This document shows positions 25,230 through 33,277 of a DNA stretch of 64,000 nucleotides, in pieces. Both the position numbers and the translations under genes were made by a program. The stretch is from positions 186,001-250,000 of the forward strand of contig NZ_JADMVE010000003.1 in assembly GCF_015547515.1 (NCBI RefSeq), read 5' to 3'. The stretch's first letter is position 1. Each line of letters opens with the position of its first letter. Under the pieces are notes generated by a model. It was given only the letters and a program-made list of their open reading frames with translations, was not told the origin of the DNA and ran no database searches. This DNA comes from Eubacterium sp. 1001713B170207_170306_E7 (GTDB lineage Bacteria; Bacillota; Clostridia; Eubacteriales; Eubacteriaceae).

Positions 25230-26824
25230 TTACAGTATCGGATTTAAGTTTAAATTTTGATGGAAGCAATTTATTTTCAAATGTTAATATAAAATTCACC
25301 CCAGGTAACTGTTATGGAATTATCGGCGCCAACGGAGCGGGCAAGTCCACCTTTTTAAGGATTTTATCCGGCAATCTCGAGCCGTCCAGCGGCGATGTCA
25401 TTATGCCTAAAGAGCTGCGCATGTCCGTATTAAAGCAGGATCACTACGCTTTTGATGATTATTCAGTGTTAGATACCATTATTATGGGAAATCAGCATCT
25501 TTATGACATCATGAAGGAAAAGGACGCCATTTACGCCAAAGAGGATTTTTCCGATGAGGATGGTATCCGTGCCGGAGAGCTGGAAGGAGAATTTGCCGAT
25601 TTAGGCGGCTGGGAAGCCGAGTCAGACGCGTCGCGCCTGGTACAGGGGCTTGGGATGGACGCATCCATTATTGACGCGCAGATGGCCGGACTGACAGGGA
25701 ATGAAAAGGTCAAGGTGCTCCTGGCCCAGGCCCTTTTTGGCAAGCCGGATATTATCCTGCTTGACGAACCCACCAATAACCTGGACATCCAGGCAGTGGT
25801 CTGGCTGGAAGAATTCTTGATGGATTACCCGGGAACGGTGATCGTGGTTTCCCATGACCGTTATTTCCTGAACAATGTGTGTACCCATATTGTGGATATT
25901 GATTTTGGAAAAATCAAACTGTATGTCGGGAATTATGATTTCTGGTACGAATCCAGCCAGTTGGTTCAGAGAGTGCTGAAGGACCAGAATAAGAAAAAAG
26001 AGGATAAAATTAAAGAGCTGCAAAACTTTATAGCCCGCTTCTCAGCCAACAAGTCAAAATCGAAGCAGGCAACCTCCAGAAGAAAGCTGCTTGACAAGCT
26101 GGCCGTTGAAGAAATGCCAGCCTCCTCCAGAAAGTATCCTTACGTCGGCTTTAATATGGACCGCGAGCCGGGAAAGGAAATTCTGGAGGTGGAAAACCTG
26201 TCCAAAACCATTGACGGCGTGAAGGTTTTAAACAACGTAAGCTTCAGAATTAACAAAGAGGATAAAGTCGGTTTTGTAGCTGAAAATGAAATTGCCATGA
26301 CCACTCTGTTTAAAATCCTGATGGGGGAAATGGAGCCTGATGAAGGCAGCTTTAAATGGGGGCAAACCGTTACCACCTCTTATTTTCCCCAGGATAACAC
26401 GTCCTTTTTTGAGGGCTGTACCCTCAATATAGCGGAGTGGCTCAAGCAGTTTACCACAGAAGAAACCGAAACCTACCTCAGGAGCTTCCTTGGCCGCATG
26501 CTTTTTTCTGGGGACGATATTTATAAAGAGGTACAGGTCCTCTCCGGCGGAGAAAAGGTACGCTGCATGCTGTCCAGAATGATGATGTTTGGCTCTAATG
26601 TGCTGGTGGTTGACCAGCCCACCAACCATCTCGACCTTGAGTCCATCACCGCGGTTAACAATGGATTGATGGATTTTAAAGGGGTAATTCTTTTTGCCAG
26701 CCATGACCATCAGTTTATGCAGACGCTGGCTAACCGGATTATTGAGCTGACAGACGGCGGCATTATTGACCGGTTATCAAGCTACGATGAATTCCTGGAA
26801 TATAAAAAACAGATGAACGCATAA
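25226..26824 (+). CDS. ABC-F family ATPase with degenerate second nucleotide-binding site
   Basis: The protein resembles the YkpA/YbiT branch of ABC-F ribosome-associated ATPases, which act on translating ribosomes and lack transmembrane helices. The first domain has Walker A GANGAGKST, a weak signature LTGNEKVKV, and a normal Walker B ILLDEPTNNLD. The linker is lysine-rich (residues about 245-295). The second domain keeps the LSGGEKVRC signature, but its Walker A is replaced by VAENEIAMTTL and its Walker B reads VLVVDQPTNHLD, so the catalytic Glu is Gln in the codon CAG. The degenerate Walker A is known in this branch; the Gln is, to my knowledge, not usual. It is transcribed alone. Confidence 0.92.
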   Translation: MITVSDLSLNFDGSNLFSNVNIKFTPGNCYGIIGANGAGKSTFLRILSGNLEPSSGDVIMPKELRMSVLKQDHYAFDDYSVLDTIIMGNQHLYDIMKEKDAIYAKEDFSDEDGIRAGELEGEFADLGGWEAESDASRLVQGLGMDASIIDAQMAGLTGNEKVKVLLAQALFGKPDIILLDEPTNNLDIQAVVWLEEFLMDYPGTVIVVSHDRYFLNNVCTHIVDIDFGKIKLYVGNYDFWYESSQLVQRVLKDQNKKKEDKIKELQNFIARFSANKSKSKQATSRRKLLDKLAVEEMPASSRKYPYVGFNMDREPGKEILEVENLSKTIDGVKVLNNVSFRINKEDKVGFVAENEIAMTTLFKILMGEMEPDEGSFKWGQTVTTSYFPQDNTSFFEGCTLNIAEWLKQFTTEETETYLRSFLGRMLFSGDDIYKEVQVLSGGEKVRCMLSRMMMFGSNVLVVDQPTNHLDLESITAVNNGLMDFKGVILFASHDHQFMQTLANRIIELTDGGIIDRLSSYDEFLEYKKQMNA

Positions 26825-26828
26825 TAAA

Positions 26829-26868
26829 AAAAGACACGGAGCACAAATGAGAGCTCCGTGTCTTTTCT
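26829..26868. terminator. Terminator between ABC-F and the DUF4097 gene
   Basis: Arms AAAAGACACGGAGC (26829-26842) and GCTCCGTGTCTTTT (26853-26866) pair over 14 bases with a 10-base loop. It serves two convergent genes. Confidence 0.9.
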
Positions 26869-26871
26869 ATT

Positions 26872-27717
26872 TTATTCAAAGGTTACTCGCAGTGCGCCAA
26901 CGCCGCCGCTTATCTCTAAACTGTTGGGTGCGCTGCTGTTTCTGAACCGGTTCTCCGTATAGCGCGTACCGTCCACAGAGAATTCGCCGATTCCTGCCTC
27001 GCCCTTAATGTCAAAATCTGTGGCACTGCCCTTAATGGACAGAGTCGTCTCACCGACGCCGCCGTCAATTTTGTTTTTACCAGTGAGGGAGCCTTCAAAG
27101 GAAACTTTGCCGACACCGCATTCCATATCCATGTCATTCAGATTCATATCGGAGAGGATCACTTCCCCTGCGCCATTGTTAAATTTGGCGCGATCAGCCG
27201 TGATGCTTTTCATTTCAACGCGTCCAACACCCATATCAACGTTAAGGCGATCGGTTTTCAGCGTATCAATGGTGCTGTCTGACGCGCCAAAATCCAGCTC
27301 GACCTCATTAAACGTGATGCTCTCCGGAATGGTGACCGTGAGATGAGGCTTCTGAGCATCAGACAGAGCATTTAAGAAACTGACAGGATCCTTGATGCTG
27401 TCCTTAATTTTCAGCGTATCATTTTTCTGCTCTGCTGTAAAATTATCCGGCAGATTATAGCCTTCAACCTTAAAGACATCGCCCTTTTCTATTTCTAAAT
27501 AGCCAGCAGAAAAATCAAGGTCAAGGGTAGTGACGCCAGTAAACTCCTGGGAAAATTCCTTGTTTGTTACCGTGCCGCTGGTGGTGGTTTTGCCGAGATG
27601 CCCGAAAGCACCGAAAATACCTAAAAAAGTTCTGACAATAACCGATATAATAAAAATCGCCAGGATCAGCCCAAGGGCAATAGCGACGTATTTTGCGACC
27701 TTACTGGTACTTCTCAT
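26872..27717 (-). CDS. DUF4097 family membrane-anchored beta-repeat protein
   Basis: One N-terminal transmembrane helix (about 8-33) precedes a Gly/Thr-rich extracytoplasmic domain of repeated short beta strands, as in the DUF4097 (adhesin-like) family. Repeats such as LDLDFSAGYLEIEKG, DFGASDSTIDTLKT, DMGVGRVEMKSI and ECGVGKVSFEGS show the alternating pattern. Its ATG overlaps the stop of the LiaF-like gene as ATGA, so the two are translationally coupled and probably function together in sensing or responding to envelope stress. No two-component system lies beside them, which is the usual partner elsewhere. Confidence 0.75.
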   Translation of the reverse strand: MRSTSKVAKYVAIALGLILAIFIISVIVRTFLGIFGAFGHLGKTTTSGTVTNKEFSQEFTGVTTLDLDFSAGYLEIEKGDVFKVEGYNLPDNFTAEQKNDTLKIKDSIKDPVSFLNALSDAQKPHLTVTIPESITFNEVELDFGASDSTIDTLKTDRLNVDMGVGRVEMKSITADRAKFNNGAGEVILSDMNLNDMDMECGVGKVSFEGSLTGKNKIDGGVGETTLSIKGSATDFDIKGEAGIGEFSVDGTRYTENRFRNSSAPNSLEISGGVGALRVTFE

Positions 27718-28391
27718 AAAATATCAACTCCTCCAAAGATACAGACGCTGTTGAGGTAGACGGTGGGTGGGTTTGTGCCGGTGGGACGAGGCGTTTTATC
27801 AGAAACGCCGCCAAATATGGGGGTACTTGAAACATCAACCCGGACGTTGGAGGGGACATTAATGTCAATGCCGCCAAAAATGCTGGTGGTTGTAATGGTG
27901 ATGTCCTCAGTAATAAGCGCATCCCTCAGGTCAAGCTCGATGCCGCCAAAAACAGCGGTCAGCGTAGCGCCCCGGAAGGACTCTCCCGGAAAACGCAGCT
28001 CCTGTGAGCCGAAGATAGCGGTGTAATCCTGCGTTTCACCCTGCGTGAGCATTTTGACCTCATTGGCCCGGCGGCTGCCTTTACCACGAAAAATAATGCT
28101 GATCCCTATGACCACCAGGATCAATGGAAAAATAAGTTCGCCGATTAAATGCCCGCTGATAAAATCCTGTTCACCGAGCAGCAATAAAACACCGATCGCG
28201 AGCGCGATGCAGTTGGCGGTTCTAAAACCGTTTTGAACAATGTTGATGATGCTGGGAATGATGATGATTAAAGTCCACCAGCCGTTAAAGAATAATGAAA
28301 AATGCCAGTATCCCATGACCTGTCCGCCAAAGCCGACGCCAAGAGCTATAAAGAAAATCCCCCACAGGGCATTACCGATTGAATGTCTCAT
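27714..28391 (-). CDS. LiaF-like / DUF5668 envelope-stress membrane protein
   Basis: The first 120 residues hold four hydrophobic segments, as in DUF5668/LiaF membrane domains, followed by a cytoplasmic or surface domain with three repeats centred on FGG (TAVFGGIELDLRDA, TSIFGGIDINVPS, TPIFGGVSDKT and a last CIFGGVDIL), the signature of the LiaF C-terminal and cell-wall-active antibiotic response domains. LiaF-type proteins inhibit or tune envelope-stress kinases. The next gene is a DUF4097 protein in an ATGA overlap. A TATAAT box on the minus strand lies at 28422-28427. Confidence 0.8.
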   Translation of the reverse strand: MRHSIGNALWGIFFIALGVGFGGQVMGYWHFSLFFNGWWTLIIIIPSIINIVQNGFRTANCIALAIGVLLLLGEQDFISGHLIGELIFPLILVVIGISIIFRGKGSRRANEVKMLTQGETQDYTAIFGSQELRFPGESFRGATLTAVFGGIELDLRDALITEDITITTTSIFGGIDINVPSNVRVDVSSTPIFGGVSDKTPRPTGTNPPTVYLNSVCIFGGVDIL

Positions 28392-28596
28392 TTTTTATTC
28401 TCCTTGCTTTGTAGTGATTTCATTATAACGGATTCTAAAACCTTTTAACAGGAAAATATAAAAGTGATGACAGATGTAATACCAATATGATAAAAATCAT
28501 AATGAAAACAAAAGAACAAAAGGTTTTTGGCCTGTGAAAATAATTTATAAAGAAAAACAGAAACTTTGCTTGATGATTTAAAGGTTTTGGGTATAT

Positions 28597-28602
28597 TATA
28601 AT
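28597..28602 (+). promoter_or_regulatory. -10 box for the acidic protein gene
   Basis: A perfect TATAAT lies 37 bases before the start of the gene at 28639; no clear -35 was found at 17 bases. Confidence 0.4.
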
Positions 28603-28638
28603 AGGTAAGACCATATGATTTAATAAGGAGATGAGACC

Positions 28639-29172
28639 ATGGCATTACAGGAAGTTAAAAAGTTTATAACTTACATTAAAGACAACCGCGAGGCTTTGGA
28701 AAAATATAATGAAAAGCTTCTGGAAACAGGCAGTTATATGTTTATGGACCCTGCGCTGATGACCGAAAGCTACACACCGTTAACCACGATTCCAGATAAT
28801 CCGGAGGATGACATTCTGGAAGAAATCATTCATATTGATGATAAACAACAGGAGGAAGCTGAAAAAGAAGCCAATCCAACGCCTAAAAAGGAAGGTCTTG
28901 GTGAAAAGATCGCCAACAAATGGGGTGAATTTGTGGAGGACGTCGTCTTTGATGGTAAATCAAAGGAAGAGCGTCTGGAGGAAAGACGCCACCGCCTTTT
29001 TGGCAAGCTCGCAGAGATTGCCAAGGATGAAGATTTCGACGTTACCCAGGATGATCTGGAATACTATATCGGCCGAAGTGTAGAAAAATTGATCGATGAA
29101 AATCCAAATGACGATGCTGTTCAGATTTTGGAGAAGCTTTTAGACAGCTTTGCTGAAAAAGAAAAGGAATAA
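28639..29172 (+). CDS. Acidic hypothetical protein
   Basis: This 177-residue protein is not recognised. It has no membrane segment or signal peptide, a net acidic composition, a helical N-terminal 30 residues, a low-complexity Glu/Lys middle (about 65-85), and a helical C-terminal half with a VTQDDLEYYIGRSVEKLIDENP-like segment split by turns. It has a clear binding site (AAGGAGATG) and is flanked by a promoter and a terminator, so it is a real single gene. Cytoplasmic location is likely; the function is unknown. Confidence 0.7.
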   Translation: MALQEVKKFITYIKDNREALEKYNEKLLETGSYMFMDPALMTESYTPLTTIPDNPEDDILEEIIHIDDKQQEEAEKEANPTPKKEGLGEKIANKWGEFVEDVVFDGKSKEERLEERRHRLFGKLAEIAKDEDFDVTQDDLEYYIGRSVEKLIDENPNDDAVQILEKLLDSFAEKEKE

Positions 29173-29174
29173 TA

Positions 29175-29198
29175 AAAAACCGGCTTAAGCCGGTTTTT
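29175..29198. terminator. Bidirectional terminator
   Basis: A perfect 24-base palindrome with arms AAAAACCGGCTT (29175-29186) and AAGCCGGTTTTT (29187-29198) separates convergent genes. Confidence 0.92.
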
Positions 29199-29200
29199 TA

Positions 29201-29989
29201 TTATTCCTCACTGATATAGAAAATTTCGGGTTTTTTGTAAATCCCTGCAAAGTTTCCTTCAAGAAACTGTACCGTCGCAAGAAACGCTGGCGCGGTAAAC
29301 TGGCGGGCCTCAACCGGACAGACGCGAACACAGGCGCAGCAGCGGATGCAGAGATCCGGATCGGTTTGTGTCGGATCATCGGGATTAATGGCAGCTACCG
29401 GGCAGACAGAAATACATTCACCGCATTGGGTGCAGGCGTCTGAAACCTCAGGCGCCAAGGGGGTGTAGTCCATACCGTCTTTATAAGGATAGTTTCCTTT
29501 TACGATAAGCGTTCCCTTGTAATCTTTTTTGCGCAGATATTTTTCACGGATGGTACGGCCCAAATTCCCCATGATTTCAAGGTCGTTGTCATCCGGGCGT
29601 CCGCCTGCCAGCTTGTCACTGTAGGAATGAACCGCCAGAAAGGCAGCTGCCACGACTGGAATAAAGCCATTTTCAATGGCAAGGTTTTTCAGCTCCAGCA
29701 GAGCATCGTCATACTCGCGGTTTCCATAGGTTACAACCAGGACAACCGGGGTGTCGTCTCCCTCAATTCCGTCGAACAGATTCTCCGGTTTTGGAGGAAT
29801 ACGGCCCGCATAGACAGGGCATCCAAGAATTACGAAGCTGTCTTTTGTAAAATGAAGCTTCTCTCTCCGGCCCGGTGGATAGGTTCGGTCGTGCTCAATC
29901 ACCTGTGTCTGGGCGCCGGCGGCGATAGCCTGGAGTGTTTTGCGGGTATTTCCTGTCGGACTGAAATAAACGAGATCAATATCTTTCAT
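29201..29989 (-). CDS. EFR1-type flavodoxin/ferredoxin fusion protein
   Basis: The protein has an N-terminal flavodoxin-like domain (DLVYFSPTGNTRKTLQA, the phosphate-binding start of an FMN site) and a C-terminal pair of [4Fe-4S] motifs (CTQCGECISVCP near residue 178 and CIRCCACVRVCP near 208). This is the EFR1 family of electron-transfer proteins of unassigned role. The Cys-Cys in the second motif is a small variation on the usual spacing. The gene stands alone on the minus strand and is closed by the terminator it shares with the convergent gene. It probably shuttles electrons in the cytoplasm. Confidence 0.88.
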   Translation of the reverse strand: MKDIDLVYFSPTGNTRKTLQAIAAGAQTQVIEHDRTYPPGRREKLHFTKDSFVILGCPVYAGRIPPKPENLFDGIEGDDTPVVLVVTYGNREYDDALLELKNLAIENGFIPVVAAAFLAVHSYSDKLAGGRPDDNDLEIMGNLGRTIREKYLRKKDYKGTLIVKGNYPYKDGMDYTPLAPEVSDACTQCGECISVCPVAAINPDDPTQTDPDLCIRCCACVRVCPVEARQFTAPAFLATVQFLEGNFAGIYKKPEIFYISEE

Positions 29990-30068
29990 AAATACCTCCC
30001 TGATTTTAAGGTTTTGATAAACTAAGCATACGCCTTAAAATGCATCCTGTCAAGAAAGCGGCAGGCAT

Positions 30069-30101
30069 AAAAAAACCCCTCCGGTCTAAACCAGAGGGGG
30101 A
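30069..30101 (-). terminator. Terminator of the S24-type repressor gene
   Basis: CCCCTCCGGT (30076-30085) pairs with ACCAGAGGGG (30090-30099) with one mismatch; the T-run follows on the minus strand. Confidence 0.8.
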
Positions 30102-30112
30102 GTATTGCGAAA

Positions 30113-30706
30113 TTAAAGGCTGCGTCTTACCTGACGTACAACACCAAGGATACGTGCTTTTTCTTTGCTGGTATTCGCGTAAAAATCACCGCGTTTAGAA
30201 GGAACCAAAGGCTGAACTAAAACGCCGTTTGGCTGCATGAAAACATATTTGATTTCTGCGTCGTAGCCACTTACCTGTACTAAAGCGATTTCACCGTCTT
30301 CACAGTTATCGCGTACTTCGATGATTAAAACGTCATTCTTTAAGAAAACGGGTGCCATTTCGTCGTCAGAAACCTTAAAACCAACATAGGTTTTGCCGTT
30401 TTCAAGCATCTTAACGCCTAATTCTTCATAGCCAGCGCGTTCTTCGATGTTTGCCCATTCCACACCTGCCGGTACACGGGTGTAAACAACGATTTCATTA
30501 TCTTTTTTGAGACGGCTTGAGTCAACGCCGAGCAGGTAGTCCGTTGTGACGGAATAAATATCAGCCAATTGCTTGATCGTGTTGATATCTGGATAGTTTT
30601 TATCCGTTTCCCACTGGCTGACAGCAGTCTGTGAAACACCCAATCTTTCGGCAAGGTTTGCCTGGGACAAGTTGCGTTCTTTTCTGAGTTGTCTGTACTT
30701 GTTCAT
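30113..30706 (-). CDS. Xre/S24-type repressor lacking the catalytic serine
   Basis: Residues 1-60 are an HTH_3 DNA-binding domain (LSQANLAERLGVSQTAVSQWE). The C-terminal half has the S24 peptidase/LexA-like fold: the conserved segment that normally reads GDSM reads DDEM (VSDDEMAP), so the catalytic serine is Glu, while the matching Lys remains (DAEIKYV). The protein should therefore bind DNA and dimerise but not cleave itself. The size, 197 residues, is that of a LexA-like or phage-type repressor. It lies between chromosomal genes with no phage genes nearby. A 28-base palindrome, probably its own operator, lies just upstream. Confidence 0.85.
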   Translation of the reverse strand: MNKYRQLRKERNLSQANLAERLGVSQTAVSQWETDKNYPDINTIKQLADIYSVTTDYLLGVDSSRLKKDNEIVVYTRVPAGVEWANIEERAGYEELGVKMLENGKTYVGFKVSDDEMAPVFLKNDVLIIEVRDNCEDGEIALVQVSGYDAEIKYVFMQPNGVLVQPLVPSKRGDFYANTSKEKARILGVVRQVRRSL

Positions 30707-30741
30707 TCTTCCAATCTCTCTCTCTTAACATTTTTTTATTG

Positions 30742-30769
30742 CTTTGATTAGTGCTCCAGTTAATCAAAG
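30742..30769. promoter_or_regulatory. Palindrome, probable operator of the S24-type repressor
   Basis: CTTTGATTA (30742-30750) and TAATCAAAG (30761-30769) pair perfectly around a 10-base spacer. The site lies 36-63 bases before the repressor start codon, so autoregulation is likely. Confidence 0.6.
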
Positions 30770-31001
30770 ATAATATTATCTTATAAGTAAATGAAAGAAA
30801 AGTAAATAATAAATTTAAAACATTTTAAATTCAATTAGAAATGTTTAATTAAAAAACTTTAAATTGTATTTGTTTTTTAATTATCTGAAAACAGTTCCAC
30901 AATTCTTAATGGATTTAAAGAAGTGGTCAACCTGTTCTGTTGAAAAAATGCGGAGAATGGTTCATAATAAGAAATAGTTTATAGAGAAAGAGGCGAAAAC
31001 A

Positions 31002-31391
31002 TTGAAGGCGATCAGTATACACCAGCCCTGGGCAAATTACGTTGTTTTGGGGTTAAAACAGTATGAAACACGTTCCTGGCCCACCAAAATACGCGGCAGG
31101 GTTGCGATACATGCCGCTAAAATCAAAAATTCAGAATATGAGGAGGGGATGGCATTAGGTGCAATTATTGGAACTGTCGAAATTATCGACTGCCATCCAG
31201 TGGAGCTTTTGAGAAATTCTCTCTCAAAAGATGAAATCGAAAGAGGCGATTTTTCTGACGGGCGTTATGCCTGGGAGTTGAAGAATCCGATTTTTTTTGA
31301 AAAGCCAATTTTAACACGTGGCTATCAGGGCTTTTGGAATTTAGACGATAATTTAATGAAACAGATTGAAAAGCAGAGCGGGGCATGTTAA
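31002..31391 (+). CDS. ASCH domain protein
   Basis: The 129-residue protein matches the ASCH family by KAISIHQPWANYVVLGLKQYETRSW, RGRVAIHAAK and the later GYQGFWNL segment. The fold resembles PUA, so nucleic acid or nucleotide binding is likely; some ASCH proteins have weak hydrolase activity, such as the N4-acetylcytidine amidohydrolase group, but the N-terminal match alone does not settle this. The start is TTG with AGAGG seven bases upstream. It is followed closely by dcd, and the two may form one transcript. Confidence 0.8.
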   Translation: MKAISIHQPWANYVVLGLKQYETRSWPTKIRGRVAIHAAKIKNSEYEEGMALGAIIGTVEIIDCHPVELLRNSLSKDEIERGDFSDGRYAWELKNPIFFEKPILTRGYQGFWNLDDNLMKQIEKQSGAC

Positions 31392-31420
31392 AATAGTCAA
31401 AAATACTTTAGGTGGTACCC

Positions 31421-31966
31421 ATGATTTTATCAGATAAAAGCATTTATAAATATTTAGAAAGCGGCGAGCTGGTTATTGATCCTCTGGAGAAAGGGCAGGT
31501 ACAGCCCGCCTCCGTTGACATCCGGCTGGGACGAAATTTTTTGAAGCTGGATGAGAATAAGTTCGAGGCAATGTCCATGACCGATGAAATTCAGTACGTC
31601 CAGTTTGAGAGCGATTCGATCATTATCCCATCCAATTCCTTTTTACTGGCCACAACCATGGAGTATATTAAGCTTCCATGTGATTTAACGGCCTTTGTGG
31701 AGGGAAGAAGCTCTATCGGCCGTATGGGACTGTTTATTCAAAATGCCGGATGGGTTGATCCTGGTTTTGAGGGAGAAATTACGCTGGAGCTCTACAATGC
31801 CAACAGGCTGCCCATCAAGCTGGAAGCCGGCCGGCGCATCTGCCAGCTGGTATTTGCCCAGATGGATGAGCAGGCCCTTAATCCTTACGCTGGAAAATAC
31901 CAGGGACAGCGCAATGCTGTGGGGAGCCGAATCTTCTTGGATAAAGAGCTGGAGCCTCAGCAGTAG
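31421..31966 (+). CDS. dcd: dCTP deaminase (possibly bifunctional)
   Basis: This enzyme converts dCTP toward dUTP or, in the bifunctional form, dUMP, and so feeds thymidylate synthesis. The start is ATG 31421 (MILSDKSIYKYLESGELVI), with AGGTGG seven bases upstream. The 181 residues have the fold of the dUTPase superfamily: PASVDIRLG, then GRSSIGRMGLFIQNAGWVDPGFEGEITLEL, the active-site motif with Arg, Ser and Glu. The length fits Dcd proper. I cannot tell the mono- from the bifunctional form by sequence alone. The gene is followed by a T-rich terminator. Confidence 0.93.
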   Translation: MILSDKSIYKYLESGELVIDPLEKGQVQPASVDIRLGRNFLKLDENKFEAMSMTDEIQYVQFESDSIIIPSNSFLLATTMEYIKLPCDLTAFVEGRSSIGRMGLFIQNAGWVDPGFEGEITLELYNANRLPIKLEAGRRICQLVFAQMDEQALNPYAGKYQGQRNAVGSRIFLDKELEPQQ

Positions 31967-31993
31967 AGCAAAAATTGTGATCGTGCTTAAAAT

Positions 31994-32017
31994 CGGACAA
32001 TTTGTCCGGTTTTTTTA
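31994..32017 (+). terminator. Terminator after dcd
   Basis: CGGACA (31994-31999) pairs with TGTCCG (32003-32008) with a 3-base loop, followed by a T-rich tail. Confidence 0.75.
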
Positions 32018-32026
32018 TGGTATTTC

Positions 32027-32055
32027 TTGAGAGACGGCTGCCGGTAAGGTATAAT
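32027..32055 (+). promoter_or_regulatory. Promoter of the cysteine desulfurase-thiI pair
   Basis: TTGAGA (32027-32032) and TATAAT (32050-32055) are separated by exactly 17 bases; the desulfurase start is 45 bases downstream. Confidence 0.75.
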
Positions 32056-32099
32056 AGAGAGCAGACTTTGAAAATTGAATTTGAGATCAGGTGATGAGA

Positions 32100-33260
32100 G
32101 TGAACGAAATATATTTGGATAATTCCGCAACGACACGTCCCCATCCGGAGGTTGCGAAGGAAATGATGCGCTATCTTACAGAGGCGTATGGAAACCCTTC
32201 CTCCTTGTATGACCGGGGAATCGTGGTTGAAAAAGCCATTAAGGATGTGCGCGGCCGTCTGGCCGGGGCCATTCACTGCAATCCGGAGGAGCTGTATTTT
32301 ACTTCTGGCGGAACAGAGGGCAATAATACCATCATAAAAGGGATTGTTGAAAACCAGCGTATTGACGATATCAGGATCATTACAACACAGATTGAGCATC
32401 CCTCTGTGTTGGAAGTTTTTAAATTTTATGAAGATCATGGTATGGACGTGGTGTATCTCGGGGTGGATCGTGAAGGCTTTATCGACATGAATGAGCTGGA
32501 GGAGAGCATTAACGAGCATACCGTTCTTGTCAGCATCATGGGTGTGAATAATGAAACAGGAACAGCGCAGAATCTGGCGGCCATTGGGCAGCTCATTAAA
32601 AAATGTAACCCCAACTGCCTTTTTCATACCGATTATGTCCAGGGGTTTATGAAGCTGCCGGTGGACGTAAAAGCCTGTAAGATTGACGCCTTAACCCTGT
32701 GCGGACATAAAATCTGCGGCCCCAAGGGAATCGGCGCGGTTTATCTTAAAAAAGGCGTAAGGATCAAGCCGTTGATTATTGGCGGTGGACAGGAGAACAA
32801 TCTCCGATCCGGCACTGAGAATGTTCCGGGAATAATGGGACTTGGCAAGGCTGTCGAGATACAGCAGGCCTGTGGTTCGGATCAATTAGAAAAAATGCGT
32901 GCCATACGCAGGGAAATGATCGGCTGCCTGGAGGCAAATATCAGGGACATGCGGGTAAATGGTCCTGAAAACGGGTGCCCTTATGTTTTGAGCCTGTCCT
33001 TTAAAGGCGTCAGGGGTGAGGTGCTGCTTCACAGCCTGGAGGCGCAGCATATTTATGTATCAACCGGATCGGCCTGTTCATCCCATAAAAAAGAAAAGCA
33101 ATATGTTTTAAAGGCCATCGGCCTTCCAGAGGAGTACAAAGAGGGCACCATCCGGGTCAGCTTTTCAATGATGACGACCAGAGAGGAAGTACTGGAGGCG
33201 GCAAAGGCCATTGAAGGGGCAGTATGTCAGCTGCGTAAGCTTCTGCGCCGAAAAAAATAA
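32100..33260 (+). CDS. Cysteine desulfurase, IscS/NifS-like, sulfur donor for ThiI
   Basis: This PLP enzyme removes sulfur from cysteine to form a protein persulfide. I place the start at GTG 32100 (MNEIYLDNSATTRPHPEV), six bases after AGGTG. The Schiff-base lysine is in TLCGHKICGPKG, and the active-site cysteine loop is VSTGSACSSHKKEKQ, the long flexible loop of the group that donates to ThiI. thiI follows 17 bases later, so the pair makes 4-thiouridine in tRNA and may supply thiamine synthesis. The desulfurase is of the NifS/IscS type rather than SufS because of the loop length and the neighbour. Confidence 0.92.
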   Translation: MNEIYLDNSATTRPHPEVAKEMMRYLTEAYGNPSSLYDRGIVVEKAIKDVRGRLAGAIHCNPEELYFTSGGTEGNNTIIKGIVENQRIDDIRIITTQIEHPSVLEVFKFYEDHGMDVVYLGVDREGFIDMNELEESINEHTVLVSIMGVNNETGTAQNLAAIGQLIKKCNPNCLFHTDYVQGFMKLPVDVKACKIDALTLCGHKICGPKGIGAVYLKKGVRIKPLIIGGGQENNLRSGTENVPGIMGLGKAVEIQQACGSDQLEKMRAIRREMIGCLEANIRDMRVNGPENGCPYVLSLSFKGVRGEVLLHSLEAQHIYVSTGSACSSHKKEKQYVLKAIGLPEEYKEGTIRVSFSMMTTREEVLEAAKAIEGAVCQLRKLLRRKK

Positions 33261-33277
33261 AAGTGAGGAATGAACAG

